From positions 1 to 64,000 of the forward strand of contig MUGG01000218.1 in assembly GCA_002148405.1 (NCBI GenBank): a stretch of 64,000 bases of DNA, written 5' to 3'. Of the stretch, positions 36,177-45,912 are shown one piece after another. The position numbers and the translations under genes are program-made. The notes under the pieces were generated by a model. That model ran no database searches, was not told where the DNA came from, and was given only the letters and a program-made list of their open reading frames with translations. This DNA is from Alkalinema sp. CACIAM 70d. Lineage in GTDB: Bacteria > Cyanobacteriota > Cyanobacteriia > Leptolyngbyales > Leptolyngbyaceae. The stretch's first letter is position 1. Each line of letters opens with the position of its first letter.

Positions 36177-39100
36177 GCAAGCATCTGATCAATGCAGTGC
36201 CGGAGATGGCGTGCTAACGACTGAACATTGGGATCCTTGAGAATGCCAATATGATCCCCTGGAATATCAAAGGCATCCACCCCTTTTTCCGCAAAGCGAT
36301 CCCAGCCAAAGAGGGGATCAACTGAGATGGATTCAAACTCCCCGCGATCGAGGGCGCGAAATAGCGTGACTTTGCCTGCGTAGGAACTCGGTCGGTAATT
36401 TTTGCCAATCTGTCGCCGAAATTGTTGCCGTAAATCATCTACTGAGTCCGCCGTTTCTTCGCTAAGATACTCCCGAGCAAGTCCCGAGTAGCCCACCTTG
36501 GCCTTCAGCTTAGATCCCACTTTTTCCAGTAAATAGGTTGGCCCCTCCTGGACTAACTTGGTCAAATGCTGGCTGGCCCGCTGCGATCGAGACAACTTGA
36601 GTGAACAGTCTGGAGCCAGGGTATCGAACATCGCAAGTAGTGCAACGGTTTCCCCTTGGGCTTGCAGCAGTTGTGCCATTTCGTAGGCCACAATTCCCCC
36701 AAAGGATTCCCCAGCTAACAGGTACGGCCCTGTGGGTTGAATTGTCCGTACTTTTTGGAGATAGCGTTCTGCGACCTGCTGTACTGAACCCAATTGATCG
36801 GCAACCTCCAGCCCGTCCGCTCGCAACAGATCCACTTCTTCCTGCAAGTAGAGCCCATAGACCGTTTGATCTGCCCCGAGCGCCTTTGCCAGATCGTAGT
36901 ACAGCAAAATGCCATAGATACAAAAAAGTGGCGGCTTATCAGAAGTCCCTTGTTGCAACGGTACTAGCCATTCCTGGGGAGCCGCAATACCGTAGGAGCG
37001 GATTAGTTCAGCCTGTTGTTCGATCGTTGGGGCTTGTAGCAAGGTTGATAGGGGCAATGCCGTTCCAAAGACAGCCTCAATTTTGCCAAACAGTTGTACA
37101 GCTAACAGAGAATGACCGCCGAGGTCAAAAAAGTTGTCGCACACCCCGATCGGGCGAATCCCTAAGACTTCTTCCCACAACTGAGTCAATTGCAGTTCCA
37201 AATCATCACGGGATTGCACCAACGCACCTTGAGATTCCTGGTGCAGTTGGGCGTCTTCCACGATCGGCAGTTGGGAGAAATCGTAATTCCCCCGATCGGT
37301 CAGCGGCAGCTTGGGTAACGTCACAAAGACGGACGGAATGCCATAACTAGGCAATTGCTCTTTCAGGAAAGCAGCCAAATCACTGCCTGTCACGGCCTGA
37401 TCCAAATGGGGCACAAAGTAAGTGACCAAATGCTGTTTACCTTGGCTGTCCTGTTGCCCAACCACACAGACTTCCGAAATAGCGGGATGCTGGTATAGCA
37501 ATTGTTCAATCTGTTCCAGTTGCACCCCAAAATCTCGAATCTTAATTTGCCGATCGTGCTGTCCCAAACGTTCAATTTGGCCATCCACTTGGTAACGAGC
37601 CAGGGTCGTAGTGCGGTAGAAACTTGTTGGAGCATTAGACCCAAAACGCTGACCAATCAAGCCTGCTGGCAAGTAACCGTCCAATGGAGTTAAGCCAGGA
37701 ATTTCGACATACAGCGTCCCGATCGCCCCCGCAGGCAACATTTGATGGTGGGAATCTAAAACCACCCGATCGCCCAGCAGGCTCACCCGTTTTCTAGCCA
37801 AGGCTGCACCTTGCATGGGAGCAATCGCAAACCAGTCTCCCATCGGAAGGGAGTCGCTCAGCGGATCACTACAGCGAATCTGGCACTGGGGCACGATTTG
37901 CAAAAACCGTTGCACCTGGAACGGAGATAGATCAGTCCCGGCAATCCAAAGACGACACAGCGAAGCCAACCGGACAGAGGAGCGCTCCACTAGGCTGCCC
38001 CACTGATTCACCCATTGATTAAAACAATGACTGGTGAGCCAGAGGTCAGAGATACCCGATTGGTCAATCCATTGTGCAACTTGTGTGGGAGGCGTGCTCA
38101 GCATTAATCCTGGCTGCACCACGATCGTCTGGCCCTGGATTAACCCACCCCACAGTTCATGCAATGCCAATCCAGAATCCAGTGGCGCAAGGGGCAGTCC
38201 GATCGCAGGGGCTTCAGCGTCTACCTCAAACTCATCAATCTTTGCAGCCATTAGCAGCGCTGATAGCCCCCTGTGGGAGAGGGCTAATCCTTGATGGACA
38301 TCCACGATGCAAGCCATATTGTCTTCCGCTAAATCCAGATCGAGATTAGTGGAAGCACACTGCGTGAAATCGGTTGGCAGACTGTCTAGGGCGATCGTGG
38401 GAACGGGAATTGAGTCCGTAATGACATTCGCTGATTGCGTTAGCAACCATTGAATAGCCATTGCAGGCTGAGATTGATCGACCCATGGCTTGTCAGAATG
38501 CAGCCACAGGAAGGCAGCCCCTAACTTGAGCACCGCAAGGCTGACAACAACCAAGTCACTGGATCTCGGTAACATCATGGCTACCCGATCGCCCTTTTGC
38601 ACACCGATCGCCTGTAAATGGCGAGCCCGTTGATTTGCCCGTTGATTCAGTTGGCTGTAGGTCAGTGGGGTTGCATTCGTACCTTCTACGATCGCCACCG
38701 CCTCGGGGCACCGTTCTGCCTGAAATTCAATCTGGCAATGGAGGAGCGCAGACTGGGCCGATTGAGCCACAGCCAACGCTTGCGAGTCCCGATTCCAGGC
38801 TGCATTGGCCAATCGTTGGGTTTGTTCCTCCGGCATGAGTAACGGCACTTCGGCAATTCGTAGGTCAGGATTGGCCACGATCTGTTCTAACAGAGTTTGG
38901 AAATGTCCCAACATTTGCGCGATCGTTGCCGCATTAAACAGCTCCGCATTATAGTCAAAGACCGCCCCTAGCCCTTCATCCTGCTCCCGCATGACTAAGA
39001 TCAGATCGTATTTAGTCTGGCCGTGATAGATGTAGCCGAACAGCGACGTCATCGTCAAATCCGGTAGCTGCACAGACGCCATCCCCCGCCCATTAGACCA

Positions 39101-40396
39101 AGGCGGGTTAAGGGCAAATTTAACTTGAAAGAGGGACAGTAAGTTTTGCCCTTCAGGGCGAAGTTCTTCAATGATTTTTTCAAAGGGGACATCTTGGTGG
39201 GCATAGGCTTTTAACGTTGCTTGGCGCACCCGATCGAACAACTCGCGAAAGGTGGGATTGCCGCCACATTGGGTTCGCAGAATCAACGTATTCGAGAAAA
39301 AGCCTAGCAGTCGCTCAGTTTCCACTTGGCTGCGCCCACTGCTGGCAAAGCTGATCAGCATTTCCTCTTGTTGGGCATAGCGATAGAGTAATAACTCAAA
39401 CGCCGCCAGCAAAACCATAAATAACGTGCCACCTAACTGTTGGCTGAGAATCGTTAATTGGTCGTTTAGCCCCTTGGGTAGCATACGAGCACTACGATCG
39501 CCCTTGTAAGTCCGAATAATGGAAGGCCGCAGTTGGTTATAGGGAAGATTCGCAATGGGTAAACTGCCCGACAGTTGCTGTTTCCAGTAGCTCAACTGGC
39601 GATCGAGGACCTCGCCTTGCAGCCAGTTCCGTTGCCAATGGGCAAAATCAACATACTGAATCGGCAGCGGGGCTAACGGGGAAGGTTGACCTGCAACCAA
39701 CGCACAGTAAATTGCCGTGAAATCCTGATAAAACACATCGGAGGAGGCACCATCACAGACGAGACAATGCAAATTCCAAAGCAGTAGATGCTCATCCGTA
39801 CTCAAGCGCAACAACAACAGCCGCAACATGGGGCCATTATTTAAATCAATCGGGTGATGGGCTTCCTGGGTGGCAAGACGATGGGCTTCGGCGGTTCGTT
39901 GCTCCTCCGGTAGGTGTTGTAGATCGACGATCGGTAAATCAATTTTGACCGCTGCCTGAATCAACTGGGTGGGCTGGCCCTCTACCGCTGGAAACGTCGC
40001 CCGAAGCACTTCATGGCGGTTCACCACTTCCTGAAGACTCTGCTCTAGTACCACAAGATTCAAGTTACCGATGCACCGTACCACCACGGGCATGTTATTA
40101 GAAGAACTTTGCGGCTCAAACTGTTGCAGCATCCAGAAGCGCTGCTGGGCAAAGGAGAGCGGTAATTGCCCCGATCGATCAATGGGCACGATCGCGGGTA
40201 ATTGGGTATTAGCATCCGTGATCGCCTGTTGCAAAAACTCGATCAGTTCCGCTTTTCGAGCTTTCATTGCCGCTAACAGATCTGCTGACAGAGCATCCTT
40301 GGCTGCACGATAGCGCAGCCGATCGCCCTCTAGCCACAATTGCACCCCCCGTTGGCGTAACTCCGATAGGAGTTGATCTAGCGTTGCAAGTCCCAT
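36164..40396 (-). CDS. terminal NRPS module: TubC-type docking, C, degenerate A, PCP, TE
   Basis: Single-module NRPS of 1410 residues. Domains in order: TubC_N-type beta-hairpin docking domain (1-58), condensation domain (about 76-520), an adenylation-like region (550-1045), PCP with Ser1096 in DLGGHSLL, and a type I thioesterase with GESFGG (Ser1231), Asp1258 and His1382. The condensation motif reads HCLVCDG (210-216), so the catalytic second His is Cys. The adenylation region lacks the P-loop (A3) motif, YGPTE, YRTGD and the A10 lysine (PLTDRGNYDF), so it should not activate an amino acid. The frame is continuous. It likely acts in chain release or receives its substrate from another enzyme. 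It is the last gene of the cluster, 74 bp after the C-A-PCP gene. Confidence 0.92.
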   Translation of the reverse strand: MGLATLDQLLSELRQRGVQLWLEGDRLRYRAAKDALSADLLAAMKARKAELIEFLQQAITDANTQLPAIVPIDRSGQLPLSFAQQRFWMLQQFEPQSSSNNMPVVVRCIGNLNLVVLEQSLQEVVNRHEVLRATFPAVEGQPTQLIQAAVKIDLPIVDLQHLPEEQRTAEAHRLATQEAHHPIDLNNGPMLRLLLLRLSTDEHLLLWNLHCLVCDGASSDVFYQDFTAIYCALVAGQPSPLAPLPIQYVDFAHWQRNWLQGEVLDRQLSYWKQQLSGSLPIANLPYNQLRPSIIRTYKGDRSARMLPKGLNDQLTILSQQLGGTLFMVLLAAFELLLYRYAQQEEMLISFASSGRSQVETERLLGFFSNTLILRTQCGGNPTFRELFDRVRQATLKAYAHQDVPFEKIIEELRPEGQNLLSLFQVKFALNPPWSNGRGMASVQLPDLTMTSLFGYIYHGQTKYDLILVMREQDEGLGAVFDYNAELFNAATIAQMLGHFQTLLEQIVANPDLRIAEVPLLMPEEQTQRLANAAWNRDSQALAVAQSAQSALLHCQIEFQAERCPEAVAIVEGTNATPLTYSQLNQRANQRARHLQAIGVQKGDRVAMMLPRSSDLVVVSLAVLKLGAAFLWLHSDKPWVDQSQPAMAIQWLLTQSANVITDSIPVPTIALDSLPTDFTQCASTNLDLDLAEDNMACIVDVHQGLALSHRGLSALLMAAKIDEFEVDAEAPAIGLPLAPLDSGLALHELWGGLIQGQTIVVQPGLMLSTPPTQVAQWIDQSGISDLWLTSHCFNQWVNQWGSLVERSSVRLASLCRLWIAGTDLSPFQVQRFLQIVPQCQIRCSDPLSDSLPMGDWFAIAPMQGAALARKRVSLLGDRVVLDSHHQMLPAGAIGTLYVEIPGLTPLDGYLPAGLIGQRFGSNAPTSFYRTTTLARYQVDGQIERLGQHDRQIKIRDFGVQLEQIEQLLYQHPAISEVCVVGQQDSQGKQHLVTYFVPHLDQAVTGSDLAAFLKEQLPSYGIPSVFVTLPKLPLTDRGNYDFSQLPIVEDAQLHQESQGALVQSRDDLELQLTQLWEEVLGIRPIGVCDNFFDLGGHSLLAVQLFGKIEAVFGTALPLSTLLQAPTIEQQAELIRSYGIAAPQEWLVPLQQGTSDKPPLFCIYGILLYYDLAKALGADQTVYGLYLQEEVDLLRADGLEVADQLGSVQQVAERYLQKVRTIQPTGPYLLAGESFGGIVAYEMAQLLQAQGETVALLAMFDTLAPDCSLKLSRSQRASQHLTKLVQEGPTYLLEKVGSKLKAKVGYSGLAREYLSEETADSVDDLRQQFRRQIGKNYRPSSYAGKVTLFRALDRGEFESISVDPLFGWDRFAEKGVDAFDIPGDHIGILKDPNVQSLARHLRHCIDQMLAQGN

Positions 40397-40470
40397 AGTT
40401 TCAAATCTTCCCCTTAGCTAATGACCTAAAGTAACGAACGAACTGCGGCTGTGATGAATGGCCATTCTGC

Positions 40471-43400
40471 TTACAGTTCACCCTCTTCATAGTCTTCAGC
40501 GCCGTCTGCGATCGATGCATTACCTGACTGAGTGGCCCAGCGCAAAGCTTCCACTCGATTGGCTAGCTCGGCCACCGTAGGTAAATCAAACAAGCTAGGT
40601 AAGGGAATTTCAACTTGGAGGGCAGGACGCAAGCGGGACACAATTTGAATTGCTAAGAGGGAATACCCACCCAGCTCAAAGAAATTATCGTGAATGCCGA
40701 CCCGATCGAGGCTCAACACATTGGCCCAAATTTCCGCGATCGTTTGCTCCACGGGTGTGCGAGGTGCCACATAACTTTCGATCAAATCTCGCCGAGTTGC
40801 CTCTGGCGCAGGCAAGGCTTTGCGATCGACCTTGCCATTAGGCGTTAGGGGCAGGGCATCCAAGACCATAAAGGCATTAGGCACCATATAGTCTGGCAGC
40901 TTGCCCCTCAGGAACTGGCGCAGGTTTGCCGTCAGATCTGCACTGTCTCCCTGGGGCACGACATAACCCACCAAGGTCTTTTCCCCGGAGGTTTCTTCGC
41001 GCACCGTCACAACAGCTTCCTTGACTCCTGACGCTTGCAGCATCGTCGCTTCAATTTCTCCCAATTCAATCCGGAAACCCCGCACTTTGACTTGGTTGTC
41101 AATGCGTTGTAAATATTCCAAATTGCCATTAGGTAACAGGCGCACCAAATCCCCAGTCCGGTAGAGACGGGCATCAGGCTGGGAACTCAGACGATCGGAA
41201 ATAAACCGCTCCGCTGTCACGTCAGGCCGATTCCAATAGCCCCGCACAACGCCTGTGCCGCCAATGTACAACTCGCCAGGGACGCCGATCGGCACTGGCT
41301 GTTGAAATTCATCCAGCACATAGACCTGGGTATTCGAGATCGGGCGACCAATTAAAACTTGGCTGGCATCTTTGGCCATGGGGTAACAGGTAGACCAGAT
41401 CGTGGTTTCCGTTGGCCCGTACATGTTCCAGACTTCTTTCACCCGTCGGGTCAGTTCCTGAGCCAGGGGTAAGGTCAGCGCTTCCCCACCGCAGAGGATT
41501 TTCAGATTCGGGGAGCTTGTCCAGCCGGAAGCGAGTAGCAATCGCCAAGTGGCCGGGGTGGCTTGCATGATCGTGGCCTGCGATCGCACCAAGGTTTGCA
41601 GCAGGGCTTCCCCATTCATCGCCGTGGCACGACTGACTAGAACGGTACTGGCACCGACGGTGAGCGGTAACAGCAATTCCAGCACCGCAATATCAAAGGA
41701 CAATGTGGTGACGGAGAGGAGAACATCCTGGGCCTGGATACCCGGTTGTTGGGCCATGGTTTGCAGGAAGTTGACCACTCCTCGGTGGGGTACCTGTACA
41801 CCCTTAGGTTGGCCCGTGGAGCCGGAGGTGTAGATGACGTAAGCCAAATGATCGGGCGTTACGGGAGAAGCTGGAGCTTCACTAGATTGCTGAGCGATCG
41901 TCGGCCAATCGCGATCGATCTGAAGGGTCGCCACTTCACCTGAAGGAACTTGGTGAGCCACTGTACTATCGGTCAGTAACAGGGTTAACCGAGCATCGGT
42001 CATCATGTAGGCCAGCCGATCGGTCGGATAGCTGGGATCGAGAGGAACATAGGCTCCGCCCGCTTTCAGAACACCCAGCATTGCCACCAAGAGATCCGGC
42101 GATCGCTCTAGGCTAATGCCCACCAACGTATCCGGCCCCACGCCCTGGGATTGCAGATAATGGGCGAGTTGATTGGCACGACGATCGAGATCGCCATAGG
42201 ACAGGCGTTGTTCCTCATACATCACCGCCGTGGCCTCTGGCGTGGCCGCAGCCTGCTGGGCCACTAGATGGTGAATGCAGGCATCAGATGCATAGGGCAC
42301 TTGGGTTTGGTTCCACTGCTGGATCTGCTGCCACTCGCTGGCCGGAAGCAGGGGCAATTGCCCGATCGCTTGATCTGGACTTTGCACGATCGCGCTCAGC
42401 AGCGTTTCCAGTTCCGCCATCCGTTGCCGAATTGTTGCACCGTCAAATAAATTCGTGTTGTATTGACATTCCAGGGTCAGCCGACCGTTCAATTCCGTTG
42501 CATTGACGAACAGTTCAAAGTTCTCATAGGCGCGGGGATTGGAGAAAAACTCGACCGTTAACCCATCGAAGGGCAATTTGCTACTATCTAACCCTTGGTC
42601 AATGTTCAGCAAAATCGGCGCAAGGGGAATGCGGCTGGGATCCCGAGGAATGCGCAGCTTCTGCACCAAGCTTCCGTAGGTAAATTGTTGGTGATCGTAG
42701 GCATCGAGAATGGTGGATTTCCGCGCGGCTAAATAATTCCGGAAGGATTGCTGGCTGTCTACGCGACTGCGCATTGGCAAGAGGCTTACACAATGACCCA
42801 CGAGGTTATACAATCCACTAGCTGCTTGACCTGCGGCCAACACCCCCACTACCACATCGGCCTGTTGCGTCAGTCGAGCTAACCACGCTTCAAACCCTGC
42901 AAGCAAGACGGACATAAAACTACAGCCTGCGGTTTTACCTAATTGCTTCAGCTCGGCAACTAATTGGGGCGAGAGGTCGTAGTCTTCCCGATCGGCGTTG
43001 AAGGTGCGGAAGGAGGAGCGCGATCGATCGGTGGGAAAATCGACCACCGGAACGGAATCCGCAAATAACTTGAGCCAATATTGCTCAGCCGCTTGAGCAT
43101 CTGGACTCGCAGCTTGATCGGCTACCTGCTGGGCATAGTCACTGAAGCGATCAACGGGTTCAAGTTCCGGCGTTGTCCCTGCTTTGTAAGCCGAGTAGAG
43201 TTGCCCCAAATCATTCATCAAAACCGCCCAAGACCAGCCATCGCAAATAATGTGATGGGCTGTGATGAGCACAAAATGCTCTTCCGATTGCAAACGGTAC
43301 AGTTCCACCCGCACCAAGGGGCCATGTTCCAGATCAAACGGCTCTTTGACGGCCTGTTGACGGCGTTGGGCAATCTGGGCTGCGCGATCGGCCGCTGGCA

Positions 43401-43734
43401 ATTCTGACCAATCTGCCCCTGTGATCTCCAGCACCAAATCATCGTTGATGCAGAGATGTTGACCATCGGGACTCAGGGTCGATCGTAACGATTCATGGCG
43501 CAACACCAAGGATTGAATTGCTCGTTCAAAGGCTTTGCGATCGAAGGCTCCCATCAACCGCAAGGACTGCGACTCATTGTAGGCACAGTTCGCTTCCTGG
43601 CCCATCCGCACCGAGGCCCAGATTTCCTTCTGAGCTTCCGTGGCAGGTGCCGTTAGCAGAACTTCTCCACTGGCAAAGGGGTCAAAGTCAACTGCAGTCG
43701 CTGTAGAGTTGAGGTTGGGGTGTGCTGAAACCAT
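40471..43734 (-). CDS. NRPS module C-A-PCP, predicted glycine-activating
   Basis: Single-module NRPS of about 1087 residues. Numbers below count from the TTG at 43749. The condensation domain (28-470) belongs to the type that follows PKS/aminotransferase modules (LLTAPATEAQKEIWAS) and has intact HHIICDG at 165-171. The adenylation domain (490-975) has YTSGSTG at 640-646, YGPTE, YRTGD and K973. The binding-pocket positions read approximately D-I-L-Q-L-G-M-I-W-K, which matches the known glycine code. PCP Ser1030 lies in LGGYSLL. The protein ends in an acidic tail (EDYEEGEL) suited to docking with the TubC-type domain of the next NRPS. The ATG at 43734 is more likely than the TTG at 43749; neither has a clear ribosome site. 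Confidence 0.92.
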   Translation of the reverse strand: MVSAHPNLNSTATAVDFDPFASGEVLLTAPATEAQKEIWASVRMGQEANCAYNESQSLRLMGAFDRKAFERAIQSLVLRHESLRSTLSPDGQHLCINDDLVLEITGADWSELPAADRAAQIAQRRQQAVKEPFDLEHGPLVRVELYRLQSEEHFVLITAHHIICDGWSWAVLMNDLGQLYSAYKAGTTPELEPVDRFSDYAQQVADQAASPDAQAAEQYWLKLFADSVPVVDFPTDRSRSSFRTFNADREDYDLSPQLVAELKQLGKTAGCSFMSVLLAGFEAWLARLTQQADVVVGVLAAGQAASGLYNLVGHCVSLLPMRSRVDSQQSFRNYLAARKSTILDAYDHQQFTYGSLVQKLRIPRDPSRIPLAPILLNIDQGLDSSKLPFDGLTVEFFSNPRAYENFELFVNATELNGRLTLECQYNTNLFDGATIRQRMAELETLLSAIVQSPDQAIGQLPLLPASEWQQIQQWNQTQVPYASDACIHHLVAQQAAATPEATAVMYEEQRLSYGDLDRRANQLAHYLQSQGVGPDTLVGISLERSPDLLVAMLGVLKAGGAYVPLDPSYPTDRLAYMMTDARLTLLLTDSTVAHQVPSGEVATLQIDRDWPTIAQQSSEAPASPVTPDHLAYVIYTSGSTGQPKGVQVPHRGVVNFLQTMAQQPGIQAQDVLLSVTTLSFDIAVLELLLPLTVGASTVLVSRATAMNGEALLQTLVRSQATIMQATPATWRLLLASGWTSSPNLKILCGGEALTLPLAQELTRRVKEVWNMYGPTETTIWSTCYPMAKDASQVLIGRPISNTQVYVLDEFQQPVPIGVPGELYIGGTGVVRGYWNRPDVTAERFISDRLSSQPDARLYRTGDLVRLLPNGNLEYLQRIDNQVKVRGFRIELGEIEATMLQASGVKEAVVTVREETSGEKTLVGYVVPQGDSADLTANLRQFLRGKLPDYMVPNAFMVLDALPLTPNGKVDRKALPAPEATRRDLIESYVAPRTPVEQTIAEIWANVLSLDRVGIHDNFFELGGYSLLAIQIVSRLRPALQVEIPLPSLFDLPTVAELANRVEALRWATQSGNASIADGAEDYEEGEL

Positions 43735-43997
43735 AATTGAATGATGCAATGACAGGAATGATGAATGAATTTGAGAAGGTGATAGAAACAGGTTTAAAAA
43801 CTCAGAATGAACACAGAATCACAGCCAATGCTTTGTTGACAGGGTGTTTAGTTTATGGTGCTAAGTTTAAGAACATTAATTGAAAAGGTAAAGCCAAAGA
43901 TTAACAACGAAGTTTTTGAACAATGGTGACAAGCTTAAGTTATATAACGACTGTTATTCTCATCTCTGCAAAGTAAATGTTGCAGATTTCAAGTTAA
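43735..43997. other. gap inside the NRPS cluster
   Basis: About 260 bp separates the JmjC-like gene from the C-A-PCP gene, the widest gap in an otherwise tight cluster. It is AT-rich and could hold an internal promoter. No gene is recognisable. Confidence 0.4.
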
Positions 43998-44999
43998 TCA
44001 AGCTTTTTTTGCAAAGATCTTGCGAGTCTGGGCAATTTTTGCAGCTATTCCACGCAAACGACGAATTCCTGAATAGAGAACATCACCCTTTGTCTGGGGA
44101 TGGCGATCGCTGAATAAACCAATAAATTTGATTTTAAGCGAATCCTTGAAGGCTGATTGACCGGGAGGCGTGGGCTTTAAGCCTAATTTACGCAAATAGT
44201 AATTCGCTTGATGAACTCTTGCCCGTCGATCGTCGGATTTAAAATCAAAATGTATCCCTAGGGCGATGGAATATTGTTCTCCATTCTGATACCAGTGGGG
44301 TGCACAAACGGGATGGTGAACCCCTTTGCCTGCCGTCATGGGATAAACGTAAGCTTTGGCTTGTTTTGCATCGCTATAAGTTGCCGCCGTTAAATCACCG
44401 ATGTAAAAATTTTCCAATTCTTCGTCTGTCAAAATGCTGCGATCGTTGCCATCGAAAAGATTGGAAGTCCGATCGCCATGCATTTGCATGAGAAATGTGG
44501 ATTCATGATCAATGTGGTAGGACGTTACGGCGCGGGGAGATGCAATAAAAATGTAGGCATCAATCCAGGACATTTCCTGCCGCAGAGGTTGCCCCGTCAA
44601 CTGTTCCAGTTCATCAATGATTTGATCGACCAGAGCACGATATTCCGGATCGCGCTGTACGCTGTAGAGTAGTAACCAAGATTCGGAATGCTCAATGTTA
44701 GCAATAAATTCCGGCAACTTTTCCTGCAAATCCTCCTTCAGAGTGGCATCCGTCCATTTCAGATGTTTTGGCATTTTGCTGGCCTGACAACGGATGCTTC
44801 CTGGGCCATACTGAATCAATGTATTCGCCAACTCCACTAAACGGGGCAATTGCATCAAGGGATGATCCGCCAAATAGTGGGAATACATAAAGGGCAACCG
44901 ATTAAACTTATCCCGAAAATCCGGTGACGGTTCAAAAATGCGATCGGGGTGCATCGCTGGTGGTAGGGGAGAAGGAGAGTTTGCTTGAAGAAATGACAT
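43998..44999 (-). CDS. JmjC/cupin-like Fe(II)/2-oxoglutarate oxygenase
   Basis: Protein of 333 residues with a JmjC-like cupin core. Counting from the ATG at 44999, the iron-binding facial triad would be H162 and D164 in SYHIDHEST, and a later His in GKGVHHPVCAPHWYQNG (228-235). The expected beta-strand spacing is present. Such enzymes hydroxylate amino-acid side chains or carrier-bound intermediates using oxygen and 2-oxoglutarate. Its position inside the NRPS cluster, 41 bp after the methyltransferase gene, suggests it tailors the peptide, but it could be misannotated as a regulator because of the jumonji name. GAGAG upstream supports this ATG over the TTG at 45023. Confidence 0.72.
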   Translation of the reverse strand: MSFLQANSPSPLPPAMHPDRIFEPSPDFRDKFNRLPFMYSHYLADHPLMQLPRLVELANTLIQYGPGSIRCQASKMPKHLKWTDATLKEDLQEKLPEFIANIEHSESWLLLYSVQRDPEYRALVDQIIDELEQLTGQPLRQEMSWIDAYIFIASPRAVTSYHIDHESTFLMQMHGDRTSNLFDGNDRSILTDEELENFYIGDLTAATYSDAKQAKAYVYPMTAGKGVHHPVCAPHWYQNGEQYSIALGIHFDFKSDDRRARVHQANYYLRKLGLKPTPPGQSAFKDSLKIKFIGLFSDRHPQTKGDVLYSGIRRLRGIAAKIAQTRKIFAKKA

Positions 45000-45040
45000 C
45001 GCGATTCTCTCAGAGTGAGTCAAAAGTGAGTCAAACTTAT

Positions 45041-45910
45041 TTACGCTGCGATCGACTGACGGAAATAAAATCCGTGGTAAGCCTCGACAAAGCGATCGGG
45101 ATGAAAGGGAATCGTACAGGTTCGATCGATGCGCCAGCGATCGACAAGTTGATAGCCTAAGGCTGCCAAGTCCGCCACAAACTCCCCATCGTTCTGAATC
45201 TTATAAGGCACGTAGGAACCCCAAAGATTTTGCAGCGTGATGTATTGAGCACCGCGATAGAACGGAACGTGATTAATAATCAAATGGCGGGGTTTGACAG
45301 CTAAGGGACGCAAAATGTCCGCCAGGGATGGTTCCAAATACTGCAACGTACCGCAGGTCAACAGAATTTCCTGTCCGTCGGCTGCTTCAAAGCCACTGGT
45401 GTAACTCAGTCCAGGGCTAGGAATCCGCTGGATTAACCCCTGGCCCACCTTGACCTTTTCTGGTACATCGCAGACCTGCCACTGTAACGCTGCGGGGTAG
45501 GGAATTAAGCGGCGGTAAGCATAGTAGCTTTGCCCTAAATTCCCGCCCAAATCAAACACCGTCTTGCTATCGGTAAACGCATCCCGTAACCAGACTAAGA
45601 CCGGATAATCGATCGGTTGAAAAGTGTTTAAATCCTCTAGCTTCAACGTTTGAGCCTGATCAACCCCATGTAACGAAGCATGGTTGTAGCCTGCTTGCAT
45701 GGTTTTAGGAATCGCCTGCGTTGCCTCGGCAAAGGACGCAAAGACTCCACGATAGGCATTGGCGGTTCTGGGAAATACCCGATGGTAGGCGTAATAGTCC
45801 GCTACGATCGGTAGCTTACTCACCAAGGTTTGCAGCGTAGTCTTTACAGAAAAGGTTCGACGATGGGAATAGTGGGCACGGGGCTGCCCCGGCACTGAGC
45901 CAACGGTCAT
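45041..45910 (-). CDS. TIGR04325-type putative methyltransferase
   Basis: The 289-residue protein matches the LIC12133/TIGR04325 methyltransferase family: FRG-like YRGVFASFAEA near residue 53, AGYN before residue 80, and VFDLGGNLGQSYYAY at 118-132 as the SAM-binding glycine-rich loop. CDVP follows as the acidic partner and a LLTCGTLQYLEP block comes after strand 4. Family members occur in surface-polysaccharide and secondary-metabolite loci; substrates are unproven. The ATG lies only 2 bp after the stop of the 2328-residue NRPS/PKS, so it must be co-transcribed with it and probably methylates the product or an intermediate. An O- or N-methyl target cannot be chosen from sequence. Confidence 0.78.
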   Translation of the reverse strand: MTVGSVPGQPRAHYSHRRTFSVKTTLQTLVSKLPIVADYYAYHRVFPRTANAYRGVFASFAEATQAIPKTMQAGYNHASLHGVDQAQTLKLEDLNTFQPIDYPVLVWLRDAFTDSKTVFDLGGNLGQSYYAYRRLIPYPAALQWQVCDVPEKVKVGQGLIQRIPSPGLSYTSGFEAADGQEILLTCGTLQYLEPSLADILRPLAVKPRHLIINHVPFYRGAQYITLQNLWGSYVPYKIQNDGEFVADLAALGYQLVDRWRIDRTCTIPFHPDRFVEAYHGFYFRQSIAA

Positions 45911-45912
45911 AA

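Noticed and set aside
36164..40396. Degenerate A domain interpreted as a frameshifted pseudogene
   Set aside because: The frame is open throughout 1410 codons with intact PCP and TE downstream, so the gene as a whole is not broken.
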